Of a stretch of DNA of 64,000 bases, positions 1 to 14,404 are shown piece by piece. The stretch covers positions 2,985,908 to 3,049,907 of the forward strand of contig NZ_LFJC01000003.1 of assembly GCF_002776695.1 (NCBI RefSeq). Direction: 5' to 3'. The notes beneath the pieces are model-generated. The model made no database searches and was not told the origin of the DNA. It saw only the letters and a list, made by a program, of their open reading frames with translations. This DNA is from Bradyrhizobium nitroreducens (GTDB lineage: Bacteria; Pseudomonadota; Alphaproteobacteria; Rhizobiales; Xanthobacteraceae). The translations under genes and the position numbers were made by a program. Numbering within the stretch: position 1 is the stretch's first letter; each line of letters opens with the position of its first letter.

Positions 1-321
1 CTCGAGTTGCGGCGAGACGGTGGTGAGGAGCTGGATGATGATCGAGGCCGAGATATACGGCATGATGTTCAGCGCGAAGATCGCCATGCGGTGGATGCCT
101 CCGCCGGCGAACATGTTGAACATGCCGAGGATGCCGCCCGCCTGGGAGCGGAACACCTGCTCCCAGATATTGGGGTCGATGCCGGGCAGCGGGATGTAGG
201 TCCCGAGCCGATAAACGAGCAGCGCACCCAGGGTGAACCAGATGCGCTTCTTCAGTTCGTCAGCCTTGGCAAACGCACCGAAATTGAGATTGGCTGCCAG
301 TTGTTCCGCTGCAGAGGCCAT
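1..321 (-). CDS. secY: SecY translocon channel, N-terminal part (cut by window edge)
   Basis: SecY forms the protein-conducting channel of the Sec translocase in the inner membrane. Only the first 107 codons are here and the frame stays open to base 1, so the rest lies outside the window. The ATG is at 321-319 and the protein begins MASAAEQLAANLNF. A cytoplasmic amphipathic N-terminus is followed by the first membrane segment (WFTLGALLVYRLGTYIPLPG) and then by the plug region and second membrane segment (MAIFALNIMPYISASIIIQL), as in SecY. It is the distal gene of the spc series, 150 bases after rplO. Identity is seen directly in the sequence; only completeness is unknown. Confidence 0.96.
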   Translation of the reverse strand, partial: MASAAEQLAANLNFGAFAKADELKKRIWFTLGALLVYRLGTYIPLPGIDPNIWEQVFRSQAGGILGMFNMFAGGGIHRMAIFALNIMPYISASIIIQLLTTVSPQLE

Positions 322-471
322 CTTGGACTTTCTCCCGCCGCCTATTGCGCCGTCATGCCCGCGGCCGGGCTACTATATAGCGGACGCCGGACATTATCTG
401 GGGCTCGGCTTCGATAAGTCCACGTCCCTCATGCGTAAAGGCCCGCGAGCCGCGGGCCGATGACGCAGTTG

Positions 472-957
472 TTACGCCGCCTCGCCTTCTTCCTTGGCCG
501 GGGCGAGGATCTTCACCGAACCGCCGGCCTTCTCGACCGCGGCGATCGCGGTCTTGGTGGCGCCGTGCACTTCGATGTTGAGCTTGGACTTGAGCTCGCC
601 GCGGCCGAGCAGCCGCACGCCGGCCTTGGCGCGCCGCAGCACGCCGGCCTTCACCAGGGCCTCGACGTTCACGACGCTGCCGGTATCGATCTTCTTGGCA
701 TCGACCGCTTCCTGGAGCCGGTCGAGATTGATCTCGGCGAACTCGACCCGGAAGATGTTGTTGAAGCCGCGCTTGGGCAGACGGCGATGCATCGGCATCT
801 GACCGCCTTCGAAGCCCTTGATGCGCACGCCCGAACGCGCGGTCTGGCCCTTGCCGCCGCGGCCGGACTGCTTGCCCTTGCCCGAACCGATGCCACGGCC
901 GACGCGCATACGCTTCTTGCGCGAGCCGGCGTTGTCGGCGATATCGCTGAGCTTCAT
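472..957 (-). CDS. rplO: 50S ribosomal protein L15
   Basis: L15 is a late-assembly protein of the large ribosomal subunit that threads a basic N-terminal extension into 23S rRNA. The 161-residue product has that Gly/Arg/Lys-rich arm (about residues 18-40, [19 protein letters not shown]) followed by a compact C-terminal domain. It opens [20 protein letters not shown], standard for the family, and ends in a short Glu/Ala tail. It lies between rpmD (75 bases upstream) and secY (150 bases downstream) in the canonical spc order, so it is presumably cotranscribed with them. Nothing in it is unusual. Confidence 0.98.
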   Translation of the reverse strand: MKLSDIADNAGSRKKRMRVGRGIGSGKGKQSGRGGKGQTARSGVRIKGFEGGQMPMHRRLPKRGFNNIFRVEFAEINLDRLQEAVDAKKIDTGSVVNVEALVKAGVLRRAKAGVRLLGRGELKSKLNIEVHGATKTAIAAVEKAGGSVKILAPAKEEGEAA

Positions 958-1032
958 CGCCCTTCTCCTTGTGTCTTGCGCACGATCTTCACCGAGAACG
1001 GGTAGCCCGCGTTCGGGATCGCACGCCGCTTC

Positions 1033-1227
1033 TTACTTCTCGTCGACGATGCGGACGAGATGGTGAACCTTTTCGATCATGCCGCGGACCGCAGGCGTGT
1101 CCTGCAGTTCGCTGACGCGACCGATCTTGTTGAGCTTGAGCCCGATCAGCGTCGAGCGCTGCGAGTGATGGCGGCGGATTGCGCTGCCGATCTGCTCGAG
1201 CTTGATCGTCTTTGCGGCCTTGGCCAT
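1033..1227 (-). CDS. rpmD: 50S ribosomal protein L30
   Basis: L30 is a small large-subunit protein. The 64-residue product is the short bacterial form and consists of the single L30 fold. Diagnostic stretches are [20 protein letters not shown] near the start and [20 protein letters not shown] in the middle. The final helix leads into [10 protein letters not shown]. It sits between rpsE (24 bases upstream) and rplO (75 bases downstream), the normal spc position. Start, length and context all agree with the family. Confidence 0.97.
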   Translation of the reverse strand: MAKAAKTIKLEQIGSAIRRHHSQRSTLIGLKLNKIGRVSELQDTPAVRGMIEKVHHLVRIVDEK

Positions 1228-1251
1228 GGGAGTCTACTCCGAAAGCTTCCG

Positions 1252-1845
1252 TTAGTCGGCAGCCGCCTCGGCATCACCGCCGATACGGCGCGACTGCAGA
1301 GTGGACACCTTGATGTTGCGGCGGGCTGCGACCGAACGCGGCGAATCCTGATGCTTCAGCGCGTCGAAGGTTGCGCGAACCATGTTGTAGGGGTTCGACG
1401 AGCCGATCGACTTGGCGACCACGTCCTGGACCCCGAGCGTCTCGAACACGGCGCGCATCGGGCCGCCGGCGATGATGCCGGTACCGGCGGGAGCTGCACG
1501 CAGATAGACACGGCCCGCGCCGTGACGGCCGGCGATGTCGTGATGGAGCGTGCGGCCCTCGCGCAGCGAGACGCGGGTCAGGTTGCGCTTGGCGGACTCG
1601 GTGGCCTTGCGGATCGCCTCGGGCACTTCGCGCGCCTTGCCGTGACCGAAACCGGCGCGGCCCTTCTGGTCGCCGATCACGACCAGCGCAGCGAAACCGA
1701 AGCGCTTGCCGCCCTTGACGACCTTGGCCACGCGATTGATGTGGACGAGCTTGTCGACGAACTCGCTGTCGCGCTCCTCGCGCTCCCTGCGTTCACGCCC
1801 GCCGCCGCGTTGATCGCGTCCACCACGTTGTTCGCGTTCTGCCAT
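1252..1845 (-). CDS. rpsE: 30S ribosomal protein S5
   Basis: S5 helps form the mRNA entry site of the small subunit and contributes to decoding accuracy; changes in its N-terminal loop are the classical route to spectinomycin resistance. The 197-residue protein carries a hydrophilic Arg/Glu/Gly-rich extension of about 28 residues before the double-stranded-RNA-binding-like domain ([20 protein letters not shown]). The C-terminal domain includes [20 protein letters not shown]. The extension makes it longer than the E. coli protein, which is common in Rhizobiales. It lies 44 bases after rplR and 24 before rpmD. Confidence 0.98.
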   Translation of the reverse strand: MAEREQRGGRDQRGGGRERREREERDSEFVDKLVHINRVAKVVKGGKRFGFAALVVIGDQKGRAGFGHGKAREVPEAIRKATESAKRNLTRVSLREGRTLHHDIAGRHGAGRVYLRAAPAGTGIIAGGPMRAVFETLGVQDVVAKSIGSSNPYNMVRATFDALKHQDSPRSVAARRNIKVSTLQSRRIGGDAEAAAD

Positions 1846-1889
1846 TTTTCCAATCCTTCAGAGGCTTGCGCCTCAATCCTCAAATTCTG

Positions 1890-2252
1890 TTAGAAGCTCA
1901 GCCCGCTCTCACGCGCCGCGTCGGCGAGAGCCTTGACGCGCCCGTGGTAGAGGTAGCTGCCGCGATCGAACACGACTTCCTTGACGCCCTTCTCGGCGGC
2001 GCGCTCGGCCAGCAGCTTGCCGACCGCCTTCGCCGCATCGATGTCGGCGCCGGTCTTGCCGCCGTCGCGCATCGACTTCTCGAGCGACGAGGCAGACGCC
2101 AGCGTCTCGCCCTTCAGGTCGTCGATGACCTGGGCGTAGATGTGCTTGGACGAGCGGAACACCGACAGACGCGGACGGCCACCACCGGAGCGGCGCAGCT
2201 TCAGCCGCACACTCCGCTTGCGCCGGGCATTCGTAACCTTGGCTTTGGACAT
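1890..2252 (-). CDS. rplR: 50S ribosomal protein L18
   Basis: L18 binds 5S rRNA and anchors it in the central protuberance. The 120-residue product shows the basic N-terminal arm ([20 protein letters not shown]) and the conserved core beginning [17 protein letters not shown]. The C-terminal signature includes [20 protein letters not shown]. Length is normal. It lies 11 bases downstream of rplF and 44 upstream of rpsE, so the three genes are probably translated from one mRNA. Confidence 0.98.
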   Translation of the reverse strand: MSKAKVTNARRKRSVRLKLRRSGGGRPRLSVFRSSKHIYAQVIDDLKGETLASASSLEKSMRDGGKTGADIDAAKAVGKLLAERAAEKGVKEVVFDRGSYLYHGRVKALADAARESGLSF

Positions 2253-2263
2253 GACCGGCTCCG

Positions 2264-2797
2264 TTACTTCTTCTTGCCTTCCTTGCGGAAGATGAATTCG
2301 CCAACATACTTCACGCCCTTGCCCTTGTAGGGCTCCGGCGGGCGATAGCTGCGGATCTCGGCCGCGACCTGGCCGACGCGCTGGATGTCGCTGCCCGCCA
2401 CCGTGATCTCGGTCGGCTTCGGCACGGTGATCGTGATCCCCTCGGGGATCGTGTAGATCACGTCGTGGCTGTAGCCGAGCGCGAGCTGCAGGTTCTTGCC
2501 CTGCATCGCGGCGCGGTAACCGACGCCGGTGATTTCGAGCTTCTTCTCGAAGCCCTTGGTGACGCCTTCGACCAGATTCGCGACCTGGGCGCGAGCGGTG
2601 CCGTACAGCGCCCGCGCGCGATTGGTCTCGGTCTTCGGCTTGACCTTGATCTGGCCGCTCTCGAGCTTCACCTCGACGTCGTCATGGACGACGAACTGAA
2701 GCTGGCCCTTCGGCCCCTTCATCTTGACGGTCTGCCCATCGACGGTCGCGGTCACACCCGACGGAACCGCCACAGGCCTTTTGCCAACACGTGACAT
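2264..2797 (-). CDS. rplF: 50S ribosomal protein L6
   Basis: L6 lies near the GTPase-associated centre of the large subunit. The frame is open 40 codons further upstream, but that part overlaps rpsH and has no family character. The ATG at 2797-2795, giving [20 protein letters not shown], is the conserved L6 start and leaves 177 residues and a 16-base gap to rpsH. Two repeated alpha/beta domains are visible, the second with the L6 signature ([19 protein letters not shown]). The order rpsH-rplF-rplR is canonical. Confidence 0.97.
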   Translation of the reverse strand: MSRVGKRPVAVPSGVTATVDGQTVKMKGPKGQLQFVVHDDVEVKLESGQIKVKPKTETNRARALYGTARAQVANLVEGVTKGFEKKLEITGVGYRAAMQGKNLQLALGYSHDVIYTIPEGITITVPKPTEITVAGSDIQRVGQVAAEIRSYRPPEPYKGKGVKYVGEFIFRKEGKKK

Positions 2798-2813
2798 GGA
2801 TGAAAAATCCTTC

Positions 2814-3212
2814 TCAGAACACCGTGAAGAGGACTTCGCCGCCCACATTCGCGTCGCGCGCGCTGTGGTCGGCCATGATCCCCTTCGGCGTCGACAACAC
2901 CGAAATGCCGAGCCCATTGTTGACCCGCGGCAGGTTCTTCACCGAGGCGTAGACACGACGCCCGGGCTTGGAAACACGTTCGATCTCGCGGATGACGGGC
3001 TCGCCGTCGAAATATTTCAGCTCGATCTCGATCTCGCTGCGGCCCGAGGAATGCTCGAGCGTGGCGTAGCCGCGGATGTAGCCCTCGCTCTTGAGGACCT
3101 CGAGCACGTTCTCGCGCATCTTCGAGCCAGGCGTGGAGACCTTGGTCTTGGAGCGCATCTGCGCGTTGCGGATACGGGTGATCAGATCGCTGATTGGATC
3201 GTGCGTGGACAT
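2814..3212 (-). CDS. rpsH: 30S ribosomal protein S8
   Basis: S8 binds the central domain of 16S rRNA and, in gamma-proteobacteria, represses the spc operon by binding its mRNA; whether it does so here cannot be seen. The 132-residue product starts [20 protein letters not shown] and ends with the S8 signature ([20 protein letters not shown], then EVLFTVF). Length and both domains are normal. It is 14 bases downstream of rpsN. Confidence 0.98.
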   Translation of the reverse strand: MSTHDPISDLITRIRNAQMRSKTKVSTPGSKMRENVLEVLKSEGYIRGYATLEHSSGRSEIEIELKYFDGEPVIREIERVSKPGRRVYASVKNLPRVNNGLGISVLSTPKGIMADHSARDANVGGEVLFTVF

Positions 3213-3226
3213 CTAAACGACCCTCC

Positions 3227-3532
3227 TTACCAGCTCGACTTCACGAGGCCCGGGACCATGCCCTTGGAGCCAAGTTCGCGCAGCGCGATACGGGACAGCT
3301 TGTTCTTGCGGTAGTTCGAGCGCGGACGGCCCGACAGCTCGCACCGCAGGCGGACGCGGGTCGCCGACGAGTTGCGCGGCATCTCGGCCAGCTTCAACGT
3401 CGCGGCGAAACGCTCCTCCATCGGCAGCGTCTTGTCGGCGATGATCGCCTTCAACCGGGCGCGCTTGGGAGCGGCGTTCTTCGCCATCCGCTTGCGCCGG
3501 TTGTTCTTCTCGATTGAACTCTTCTTTGCCAT
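3227..3532 (-). CDS. rpsN: 30S ribosomal protein S14, zinc-independent form
   Basis: S14 is a small-subunit head protein. The 101-residue product is the longer form without the four zinc-binding cysteines; only one Cys is present, in the conserved [11 protein letters not shown] segment. The C-terminus ([20 protein letters not shown]) is typical. It lies 46 bases downstream of rplE and 14 upstream of rpsH, the canonical place. Because the zinc-free form is the copy in the operon, no zinc-regulated partner gene need be invoked. Confidence 0.97.
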   Translation of the reverse strand: MAKKSSIEKNNRRKRMAKNAAPKRARLKAIIADKTLPMEERFAATLKLAEMPRNSSATRVRLRCELSGRPRSNYRKNKLSRIALRELGSKGMVPGLVKSSW

Positions 3533-3578
3533 GCTTGGCTCCTGGGTATCCGCGTTTGAGAGGCTTTAGGTCAGCGTC

Positions 3579-4128
<550 letters not shown>

Positions 4129-4136
<8 letters not shown>

Positions 4137-4443
4137 CGATCTCAGCTCCCGAGCTCTTGGCGATGCGGACCTTCTTGCCGTCCGCCAGAATCTTGAATCC
4201 GACGCGGGTCGGCTTCCCGTCCTTGCCGACATACGCGATGTTGGACAGTTGGATCGGCGACTCCTTCGAGATGATGCCGCCCTCCTGGGCCTGCGTCTGC
4301 TTCTGGTGACGCTTGACCATGTTGATGCCGCGCACGAGCGCCGTGCCGGCCTCGGGACGCACTTCGAACACTTCGCCGGTGCGGCCCTTGTCGCGGCCGG
4401 TCAGCACGACGACCTTGTCGCCCTTGCGGATCTTCGCAGCCAT
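4129..4443 (-). CDS. rplX: 50S ribosomal protein L24
   Basis: L24 is an assembly-initiating large-subunit protein with a KOW motif, seen here as [20 protein letters not shown] at the N-terminus. The product from the ATG at 4443-4441 has 104 residues, the usual length. An upstream extension of the frame is rejected because it overlaps rplN throughout. The start shares one base with the rplN stop codon, and the end overlaps the rplE start by 8 bases. These contacts indicate tight coupling of the three cistrons. Confidence 0.97.
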
Positions 4444-4811
4444 CACAGCACCTCCGGCGCGAGCGAGATGATCTTCATGTGGTTCTTGGCGCGCAGCTCG
4501 CGCGGCACGGGCCCGAAGATACGGGTGCCGACCGGCTCGGACTGGTTGTTGATCAGGACGGCGGCGTTGCGGTCGAAGCGGATGACCGAACCGTCGGCGC
4601 GGCGGATGTCCTTGCGGACGCGCACCACGACGGCCTTCATCACGTCGCCCTTCTTCACCTTGCCACGCGGAATCGCTTCCTTGATCGAGACGACGATGAT
4701 GTCGCCGATCGTGGCGTAGCGGCGCTTGGAGCCCCCGAGCACCTTGATACACATGACACGGCGTGCGCCAGAATTGTCGGCCACGTCGAGGTTGGTCTGC
4801 ATCTGAATCAT
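4443..4811 (-). CDS. rplN: 50S ribosomal protein L14
   Basis: L14 sits at the subunit interface and is among the most conserved ribosomal proteins. The 122-residue product starts [20 protein letters not shown] and contains the family signature around [20 protein letters not shown] and [20 protein letters not shown]. It opens the spc series, 84 bases after rpsQ, the largest gap in this part of the cluster. The gap could hold the S10/spc boundary, although I see no promoter there. Its stop overlaps the rplX start. Confidence 0.98.
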   Translation of the reverse strand: MIQMQTNLDVADNSGARRVMCIKVLGGSKRRYATIGDIIVVSIKEAIPRGKVKKGDVMKAVVVRVRKDIRRADGSVIRFDRNAAVLINNQSEPVGTRIFGPVPRELRAKNHMKIISLAPEVL

Positions 4812-4895
4812 TGATGCACCTCGTCCTCTTCTCTCTTGCGCCAGCCCAGCCGGCGCTCAACATTTCCCTGAGGTCAGTCGGCTAAAGCCGACAGA

Positions 4896-5144
4896 TCAGG
4901 CGCTTTTCTTGTGTTCGCCCCGGATCACGACCCAGCGCTTCAACTTCGAAATCGGCTTCGATTCCTCGATCCACACCATGTCGCCCGGCTTGAACTGGTT
5001 GCTCTCGTCGTGCGCGTGGTAGTTCTTCGAACGGCGGATCGTCTTCTTGTAGATCGGGTGCGTGAAGCGGCGATCGACGCGCACCACGATGGTCTTGGCC
5101 TGCTTGTCGCTGACGACCACGCCCTGCAAAGTACGTTTCGGCAT
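4896..5144 (-). CDS. rpsQ: 30S ribosomal protein S17
   Basis: S17 is a primary 16S rRNA-binding protein with an OB fold. The ATG at 5144-5142 gives 82 residues starting [20 protein letters not shown], a standard S17 N-terminus. The frame is open for 23 more codons upstream, into rpmC, and that extension is not used. Other conserved stretches are [20 protein letters not shown] and [20 protein letters not shown]. It ends the S10 series, 13 bases after rpmC. Confidence 0.97.
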   Translation of the reverse strand: MPKRTLQGVVVSDKQAKTIVVRVDRRFTHPIYKKTIRRSKNYHAHDESNQFKPGDMVWIEESKPISKLKRWVVIRGEHKKSA

Positions 5145-5157
5145 CTTCGTAAGCCTC

Positions 5158-5364
5158 TTACTTCTTCTTGGCGCGCGTCTGCGCGGCGACGGTCTTGATC
5201 CGGGCGATGTCACGGCGGGCCTCGCGCAGGCGCGAGGTTTTCTCGAGCTGCCCGGTGGCGCGCTGGAAGCGCAGATTGAAGCGCTCCTTCTTCAGGTTGA
5301 GGATGGCCTCATCCTGCTGGTCGGGGCTCATCGCGCGGATGTCTTCGATCTTCATCTGGGCCAT
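5158..5364 (-). CDS. rpmC: 50S ribosomal protein L29
   Basis: L29 is a two-helix large-subunit protein near the tunnel exit. Two in-frame ATGs exist, at 5370 and 5364. The second is preferred: a GGAG element lies 8 bases before it but only 2 before the first, and [17 protein letters not shown] fits the family start. This gives 68 residues. The conserved motif [19 protein letters not shown] is present, followed by the second helix and a lysine tail. The alternative ATG overlaps the rplP stop, so initiation is probably coupled to rplP termination. Confidence 0.95.
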   Translation of the reverse strand: MAQMKIEDIRAMSPDQQDEAILNLKKERFNLRFQRATGQLEKTSRLREARRDIARIKTVAAQTRAKKK

Positions 5365-5369
5365 GGCCA

Positions 5370-5783
5370 TTACTCCGCAATGCGCTCGACGAAGCGCGTC
5401 TTGATCGGCAGCTTGGCGGCCGCCAGGGTCAGCGCCTCACGCGCCGTCTGGGTGTTGACGCCGTCGATCTCGAACAGCACCCGGCCCGGCTTGACGCGGG
5501 CGACCCACAATTCCGGCGAACCCTTGCCGGAGCCCATGCGGACTTCGGCCGGCTTCTTCGACACCGGAACGTCGGGGAACACGCGGATCCAGACGCGGCC
5601 GGCGCGCTTCATGTGGCGGGTCAGCGCGCGTCGGGCGGCTTCGATCTGGCGCGCGGTGACGCGCTCCGGCTCGGTCGCCTTCAGGCCGAACTGGCCGAAC
5701 GCCAACGTCGCGCCCGAAGACGCAACGCCGTGGATGCGGCCCTTATGCGCCTTCCGGAACTTCGTTTTCTTAGGTTGCATCAT
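5370..5783 (-). CDS. rplP: 50S ribosomal protein L16
   Basis: L16 lies near the A-site tRNA elbow and completes late large-subunit assembly. The 137-residue product starts [19 protein letters not shown]. Two adjacent ATGs make the first residue ambiguous by one position. Conserved segments are [40 protein letters not shown] and the C-terminal [14 protein letters not shown]. The gene lies 30 bases after rpsC and its stop overlaps the start region of rpmC. Context and length are canonical. Confidence 0.98.
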   Translation of the reverse strand: MMQPKKTKFRKAHKGRIHGVASSGATLAFGQFGLKATEPERVTARQIEAARRALTRHMKRAGRVWIRVFPDVPVSKKPAEVRMGSGKGSPELWVARVKPGRVLFEIDGVNTQTAREALTLAAAKLPIKTRFVERIAE

Positions 5784-5813
5784 GGCTTTAAGCCCTCAAA
5801 TTCCTGTGCGGCT

Positions 5814-6539
<726 letters not shown>

Positions 6540-6556
6540 CGTGTTCTCCTGCGCCC

Positions 6557-6943
6557 TTAAGCGGCGGCTTCAGCTTCGACCTGACGAACGATGATCGTCA
6601 GCTGCGAAAATGGTTTGTAGACACGGCCCGAGCGGCCGCGGCCGCGGGCGGCGAAGCGCTTCATCACGAGGCCGTTGCCGACGAAGGCCTGCGCCACGAC
6701 GAGATCGTCGACGTCGAGGTCGTGGTTGTTCTCGGCGTTGGCGATAGCCGATTCCAGGCACTTCTTCACGTCGACCGCGATCCGCTTGCGCGAAAACTGC
6801 AGATCGGCGAGCGCAGCGGCAGCCTTCCGGCCGCGAATGAGCTGGGCGACCAGGTTGAGCTTCTGCGGGCTCACCCGCAGCATCCGGGCGACCGCCTTGG
6901 CCTCGTTCTCGGCGAGGCTCCGTTCGCGCTTAGGTTTGCTCAT
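6557..6943 (-). CDS. rplV: 50S ribosomal protein L22
   Basis: L22 lines the peptide exit tunnel with an extended beta hairpin. The 128-residue protein carries the hairpin in its C-terminal half ([20 protein letters not shown]) and the N-terminal core [20 protein letters not shown]. The tunnel-facing loop looks ordinary, with no insertion suggestive of macrolide resistance. It is 10 bases downstream of rpsS and 17 upstream of rpsC. Confidence 0.98.
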
Positions 6944-6953
6944 CGTTCAATCC

Positions 6954-7232
6954 TCAAGCCTTCTTGGCTTTCTTGTCGCCGGAGTGGCCATGGAAGGTCC
7001 GGGTCGGCGAGAACTCGCCGAACTTGTGACCGACCATTTCCTCGTTGACGGCCACCGGCACGTGCTTCTGACCGTTGTACACGCCGAAGGTCAGGCCGAC
7101 GAACTGCGGCAGGATCGTCGAGCGACGGCTCCAGATCTTGATGACGTCGTGACGGCCGGACGCGCGCGCGGCATCTGCCTTCTTGAGCAGAGAACCCTCG
7201 ACGAACGGGCCTTTCCAGACTGAACGAACCAT
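6954..7232 (-). CDS. rpsS: 30S ribosomal protein S19
   Basis: S19 is in the head of the small subunit and binds 16S rRNA with S13. The 92-residue product starts [20 protein letters not shown]. It contains the conserved [20 protein letters not shown] and [20 protein letters not shown], then [12 protein letters not shown] before a lysine-rich end. Length and sequence are normal. It lies 12 bases after rplB and 10 before rplV. Confidence 0.98.
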   Translation of the reverse strand: MVRSVWKGPFVEGSLLKKADAARASGRHDVIKIWSRRSTILPQFVGLTFGVYNGQKHVPVAVNEEMVGHKFGEFSPTRTFHGHSGDKKAKKA

Positions 7233-7244
7233 GTCCGTCGTTCC

Positions 7245-8078
7245 TTACTTCTTCCGCTTGTGGCGGCTTAGGAGAATGAATTTGTTGGTCGACTTGTTGG
7301 TGCGGGTCTTCTTGCCCTTGGTCGGCTTGCCCCACGGAGTGACCGGGTGACGACCGCCCGAGGTACGACCTTCACCACCGCCGTGCGGATGGTCGATCGG
7401 GTTCATCGCGACACCGCGGTTGTGCGGGCGACGACCCATCCAACGCTTGCGACCGGCCTTGCCGATCGAGGTGTTCATGTGATCCGGGTTCGACACAGCG
7501 CCGATCGTGCCGCGGCAACGGCCGTGCACCAGGCGCTGCTCGCCCGAGTTCAGGCGGATGATGACGTAGTCCTGGTCGCGGCCGACCAGCTGGGCGTAGG
7601 TGCCGGCGGAACGGGCGAGCTGGCCGCCCTTCCCGATCTTGACCTCGATGTTGTGGATGATCGTGCCGACCGGCATGTTGCCGAGCGGCATGACGTTGCC
7701 CGGCTTCACGTCGACGTAATTGCCGGCAACGATGGTGTCACCCACGGCCAGGCGCTGCGGCGCCAGGATATAGGCCTGCTCGCCGTCCTGATACTTGATC
7801 AGCGCGATGAAGCCGGTGCGGTTCGGATCGTACTCGAGACGCTCGACGGTCGCGGGGACGTCGGTCTTCTCGCGCTTGAAATCCACGGTGCGCAGCGTCC
7901 GCTTGTGACCGCCGCCGCGGAAACGCACGGTGATGCGACCGGTGTTGTTGCGGCCGCCCGAGGAGTGCTTGCCCTCGGTGAGCGCCTTGACCGGCTTGCC
8001 CTTGTACAGGGCCGAACGATCGACCATGACCAGCTGGCGCTGGCCCGGCGTCGTGGGGTTGAATGTCTTCAGTGCCAT
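7245..8078 (-). CDS. rplB: 50S ribosomal protein L2
   Basis: L2 is required for subunit association and peptidyl transferase function. The 277-residue protein starts [20 protein letters not shown] and contains the conserved C-terminal region with the essential histidine ([20 protein letters not shown]). The SH3-like and OB-like domains and the basic C-terminal tail ([20 protein letters not shown]) are complete. It follows rplW by 12 bases and precedes rpsS by 12. Confidence 0.98.
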   Translation of the reverse strand: MALKTFNPTTPGQRQLVMVDRSALYKGKPVKALTEGKHSSGGRNNTGRITVRFRGGGHKRTLRTVDFKREKTDVPATVERLEYDPNRTGFIALIKYQDGEQAYILAPQRLAVGDTIVAGNYVDVKPGNVMPLGNMPVGTIIHNIEVKIGKGGQLARSAGTYAQLVGRDQDYVIIRLNSGEQRLVHGRCRGTIGAVSNPDHMNTSIGKAGRKRWMGRRPHNRGVAMNPIDHPHGGGEGRTSGGRHPVTPWGKPTKGKKTRTNKSTNKFILLSRHKRKK

Positions 8079-8090
8079 CGTCGTACGACC

Positions 8091-8393
8091 TTACAGACCG
8101 GTGGTCACGTCGATCCGGTGACCCTCTTCGAGAGTCACGATCGCGCGCTTGGAGTTCGACTGCGAACCGAGATTGCCGCGGAAGATCTTGGTCTTGCCCT
8201 TGCGGACCAGCGTGTTGACGCTCTTGACCTTGACGTCGAACAGCTTCTCGATCGCTTCCTTGATCTGCGGCTTGGTCGCCTTCGCGGCCACCTTGAACAG
8301 CACCTTGTTGTGCTCGGAGGCGATCGTGGCCTTTTCGGTCACGACCGGCGACAGGATCACGTCGTAGTGGCGAGGCTCGATGTTCTTCGTCAT
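8091..8393 (-). CDS. rplW: 50S ribosomal protein L23
   Basis: L23 sits at the exit of the peptide tunnel and is the docking site for trigger factor and SRP. The 100-residue product starts [20 protein letters not shown] and has the family core [20 protein letters not shown] and [19 protein letters not shown]. The final strand region ([18 protein letters not shown]) is typical. The start codon overlaps the rplD stop by 4 bases (ATGA arrangement), indicating translational coupling. Confidence 0.98.
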   Translation of the reverse strand: MTKNIEPRHYDVILSPVVTEKATIASEHNKVLFKVAAKATKPQIKEAIEKLFDVKVKSVNTLVRKGKTKIFRGNLGSQSNSKRAIVTLEEGHRIDVTTGL

Positions 8394-9010
8394 TTGAAGC
8401 GCGCCTCCAGCGCATCGATGGCGGCCTTGGTCAGAACGAGCTTCTGACGGCGCAGGATGTCATAGACGTTGATGCCCTGGATCGGCAGCACGTCCATGTT
8501 CGGGATGTTGCGGGCCGCAGCGGCAAAGCCGTTGTTGAGCTCGGCGCCGTCGATGATCAGCGCGTTGGTCAAGCCCAGACCCGAGAAATGGCCGAGCAGC
8601 GCCTTGGTCTTGGCGGCTTCCAGCGCTGCCTTCTCGATCACGACGAGATCGCCGTCCTTGGCCTTGGCCGAGAGCGCATGCTTCAGAGCGAGCGCGCGGA
8701 CCTTCTTCGGCAGGTCGGTGGCGTGCGAACGCACCACCGGACCGAAGGCACGGCCGCCGCCGCGGAACTGCGGCACGCGGGCCGAGCCGTGACGAGCACC
8801 GCCGGTGCCCTTCTGCTTGTACATCTTCTTGCCGGTGCGCCAGATCTCGGCGCGGCCCTTGGCCTTGTGCGTGCCGGCCTGGCGCTTGTTGAGCTGCCAC
8901 TGCACGCAGCGCGCGATGATGTCTTCGCGCGGCTCGAGGCCGAAAATGGCGTCGGAGAGCTGGACGGAGCCCGCTTCCTTACCTTCGAGGGTGGTGACCT
9001 TCAATTCCAT
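8390..9010 (-). CDS. rplD: 50S ribosomal protein L4
   Basis: L4 contributes a long loop to the exit tunnel and, in E. coli, regulates the S10 operon; regulation here is not visible. The ATG at 9010-9008 gives [20 protein letters not shown] and 206 residues. A 15-codon upstream extension into rplC is rejected. The tunnel loop is seen around [20 protein letters not shown]. The C-terminal Rossmann-like half includes [19 protein letters not shown]. It starts one base after the rplC stop and overlaps rplW by 4 bases. Confidence 0.97.
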   Translation of the reverse strand: MELKVTTLEGKEAGSVQLSDAIFGLEPREDIIARCVQWQLNKRQAGTHKAKGRAEIWRTGKKMYKQKGTGGARHGSARVPQFRGGGRAFGPVVRSHATDLPKKVRALALKHALSAKAKDGDLVVIEKAALEAAKTKALLGHFSGLGLTNALIIDGAELNNGFAAAARNIPNMDVLPIQGINVYDILRRQKLVLTKAAIDALEARFK

Positions 9011-9011
9011 C

Positions 9012-9725
9012 TCAAGCCTCCTGCGCAGCCGGAGCGGCTTCCGCGTCGCCAGCAACCTTGAACTTGCCGGGCTTCGGAGCTTCCTTCGGCAGCGGCTTCT
9101 TGACGGCGTCGCGCACGCGGATCCAGCCGCCCTTGGAGCCGGGAACGGCGCCCTCGACGAGGATCAGGCCGCGCTCGACATCGGTCTGGACGACGCGAAG
9201 GTTGAGCGTGGTGATGCGGTCGACACCCATGTGGCCGGGCATCTTCTTGTTCTTCCAGGTCTTGCCGGGGTCCTGACGACCACCGGTCGAACCGATCGAA
9301 CGGTGCGAGATCGACACACCGTGCGTGGCACGCAGACCGCCGAAGTTCCAGCGCTTCATGCCGCCGGCGAAGCCCTTACCGACCGAGGTGCCGGTGACGT
9401 CGACGAACTGGCCGACGACGAAGTGATCGGCCTGGATCTCGGCGCCGACGGGGATCATGGCATCCGCGGTGACGCGGAATTCCTCGACCCGGCGCTTCGG
9501 CTCGACCTTGGCGACCGCGAACTGGCCGCGCTCCGCCTTGGGCATGTAAACGGTCTTGCGGGCACCAGAACCGAGCTGGAGCGCGACGTAACCGTTCTTC
9601 TCTTCGGTGCGGTGGCCTACGACCTGGCAATTGCCGAGCTTCAGCACGGTCACGGGGATATGTTCGCCGGCCTCCGTGAAGACCCGCGTCATCCCGACCT
9701 TTTGTGCGATCACTCCGGAGCGCAT
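9012..9725 (-). CDS. rplC: 50S ribosomal protein L3
   Basis: L3 is an early-assembly protein that reaches the peptidyl transferase centre. The 237-residue product starts [20 protein letters not shown]. The conserved central loop is [20 protein letters not shown] and [20 protein letters not shown], where the methylated glutamine in E. coli L3 would be. The C-terminus carries an Ala/Pro/Glu-rich extension of about 20 residues beyond the usual end, common in Rhizobiales. It lies 51 bases downstream of rpsJ. Confidence 0.98.
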   Translation of the reverse strand: MRSGVIAQKVGMTRVFTEAGEHIPVTVLKLGNCQVVGHRTEEKNGYVALQLGSGARKTVYMPKAERGQFAVAKVEPKRRVEEFRVTADAMIPVGAEIQADHFVVGQFVDVTGTSVGKGFAGGMKRWNFGGLRATHGVSISHRSIGSTGGRQDPGKTWKNKKMPGHMGVDRITTLNLRVVQTDVERGLILVEGAVPGSKGGWIRVRDAVKKPLPKEAPKPGKFKVAGDAEAAPAAQEA

Positions 9726-9776
9726 CGGCTTGCTTCCTGTTCTTTCTGTCCGCTCACGCGAACGGGATCCAAAATC

Positions 9777-10085
9777 TTAGAGCTTGATCTCGACGTCGAC
9801 ACCGGCGGCCAAGTCGAGCTTCATCAAAGCATCGACGGTCTGCGGGGTCGGATCGACGATGTCGAGCAGGCGCTTGTGAGTGCGCATCTCGAACTGCTCG
9901 CGGCTCTTCTTGTCGACGTGGGGCGAACGGTTGACGGTGAACTTCTCGATGCGGGTGGGCAGCGGAATGGGTCCGCGGACCTGCGCGCCGGTGCGCTTCG
10001 CCGTGTTCACGATCTCGCGGGTCGACGTATCGAGGATACGATGGTCGAACGCCTTGAGACGGATACGAATGTTTTGGCCGTTCAT
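9777..10085 (-). CDS. rpsJ: 30S ribosomal protein S10
   Basis: S10 is a small-subunit head protein that also acts as NusE in antitermination complexes with NusB and NusG. The 102-residue protein begins [20 protein letters not shown] and has the signature [20 protein letters not shown] and the C-terminal [13 protein letters not shown]. It begins the S10 series. Upstream, only an 83-base spacer holding a palindromic tandem repeat separates it from tuf, so the str and S10 series may be one transcript. Confidence 0.98.
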
Positions 10086-10101
10086 TGCCGTGCTTTCTCT
10101 A

Positions 10102-10165
10102 GTGAGTGGCGAGTAGCGAGTAGCGAATAGAAATCCCTATTCGCCACTCACCATTCCCTATTCGC
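10102..10165. repeat. Imperfect palindrome built of heptamer units, rpsJ-tuf spacer
   Basis: The left half contains three tandem 7-base units (GCGAGTA, GCGAGTA, GCGAATA). The right half carries related units in the opposite sense (CTATTCGC and CCACTCAC). The inner arms GCGAATAG and CTATTCGC pair perfectly over 8 bases around a 6-base loop. Over the full 29-base arms about 21 positions match. I recall repeats of this type in Bradyrhizobium intergenic regions but could not search. It could fold as a hairpin in the tuf-rpsJ mRNA. Confidence 0.75.
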
Positions 10166-10168
10166 TTG

Positions 10169-11359
<1,191 letters not shown>

Positions 11360-11399
11360 TTGACTCTCCGTTCAATCGTCAGCTTGAGACCGACGACAA

Positions 11400-13472
<2,073 letters not shown>

Positions 13473-13502
13473 TGGATGTTCCTTAGATTCCGTGTTTCGC
13501 CG

Positions 13503-13988
<486 letters not shown>

Positions 13989-14360
13989 TTACTTCGGACG
14001 CTTCGCGCCGTACTTCGAACGACGCTGCTTACGGTTCTTGACGCCCTGGGTATCCAGAACGCCGCGGAGGATGTGGTAGCGCACGCCGGGCAAGTCCTTG
14101 ACGCGACCGCCGCGGATCATGACCACCGAGTGCTCCTGGAGGTTATGGCCTTCACCGGGAATGTAGCCGATCACCTCGAAGCCGTTGGTCAGGCGCACCT
14201 TGGCGACCTTACGAAGTGCCGAGTTCGGCTTCTTCGGGGTCGTGGTGTAGACGCGGGTGCAAACACCACGCTTCTGCGGCGACTGCTGCAGCGCCGGCAC
14301 CTTCTTGCGCGACTTCTGCACTTCACGCGGTTGAGCGATCAGCTGGTTGATCGTCGGCAT
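13989..14360 (-). CDS. rpsL: 30S ribosomal protein S12
   Basis: S12 lies in the decoding centre and controls accuracy. The ATG at 14360-14358 gives 123 residues starting [20 protein letters not shown]. Open frame further upstream is the untranslated leader. The two streptomycin-contact segments, [18 protein letters not shown] and [13 protein letters not shown], carry the lysines of the sensitive type. It is the first gene of the str series and is preceded by a leader of several hundred bases with a perfect hairpin near the start codon. Confidence 0.97.
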   Translation of the reverse strand: MPTINQLIAQPREVQKSRKKVPALQQSPQKRGVCTRVYTTTPKKPNSALRKVAKVRLTNGFEVIGYIPGEGHNLQEHSVVMIRGGRVKDLPGVRYHILRGVLDTQGVKNRKQRRSKYGAKRPK

Positions 14361-14384
14361 CCTGGCCTTACCCTTTGTTCTGCC

Positions 14385-14404
14385 GCGGTCCCTTGCGGGA
14401 CCGC
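14385..14404 (-). promoter_or_regulatory. Perfect 8-bp hairpin with GCAA loop in the rpsL leader
   Basis: In the transcribed (minus) strand GCGGTCCC and GGGACCGC form a perfect 8-base-pair stem with a GCAA tetraloop. It ends 25 bases before the rpsL start codon. No run of U follows, so it is not an intrinsic terminator as such. A role in leader stability or autogenous control is possible but inferred. Confidence 0.6.
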
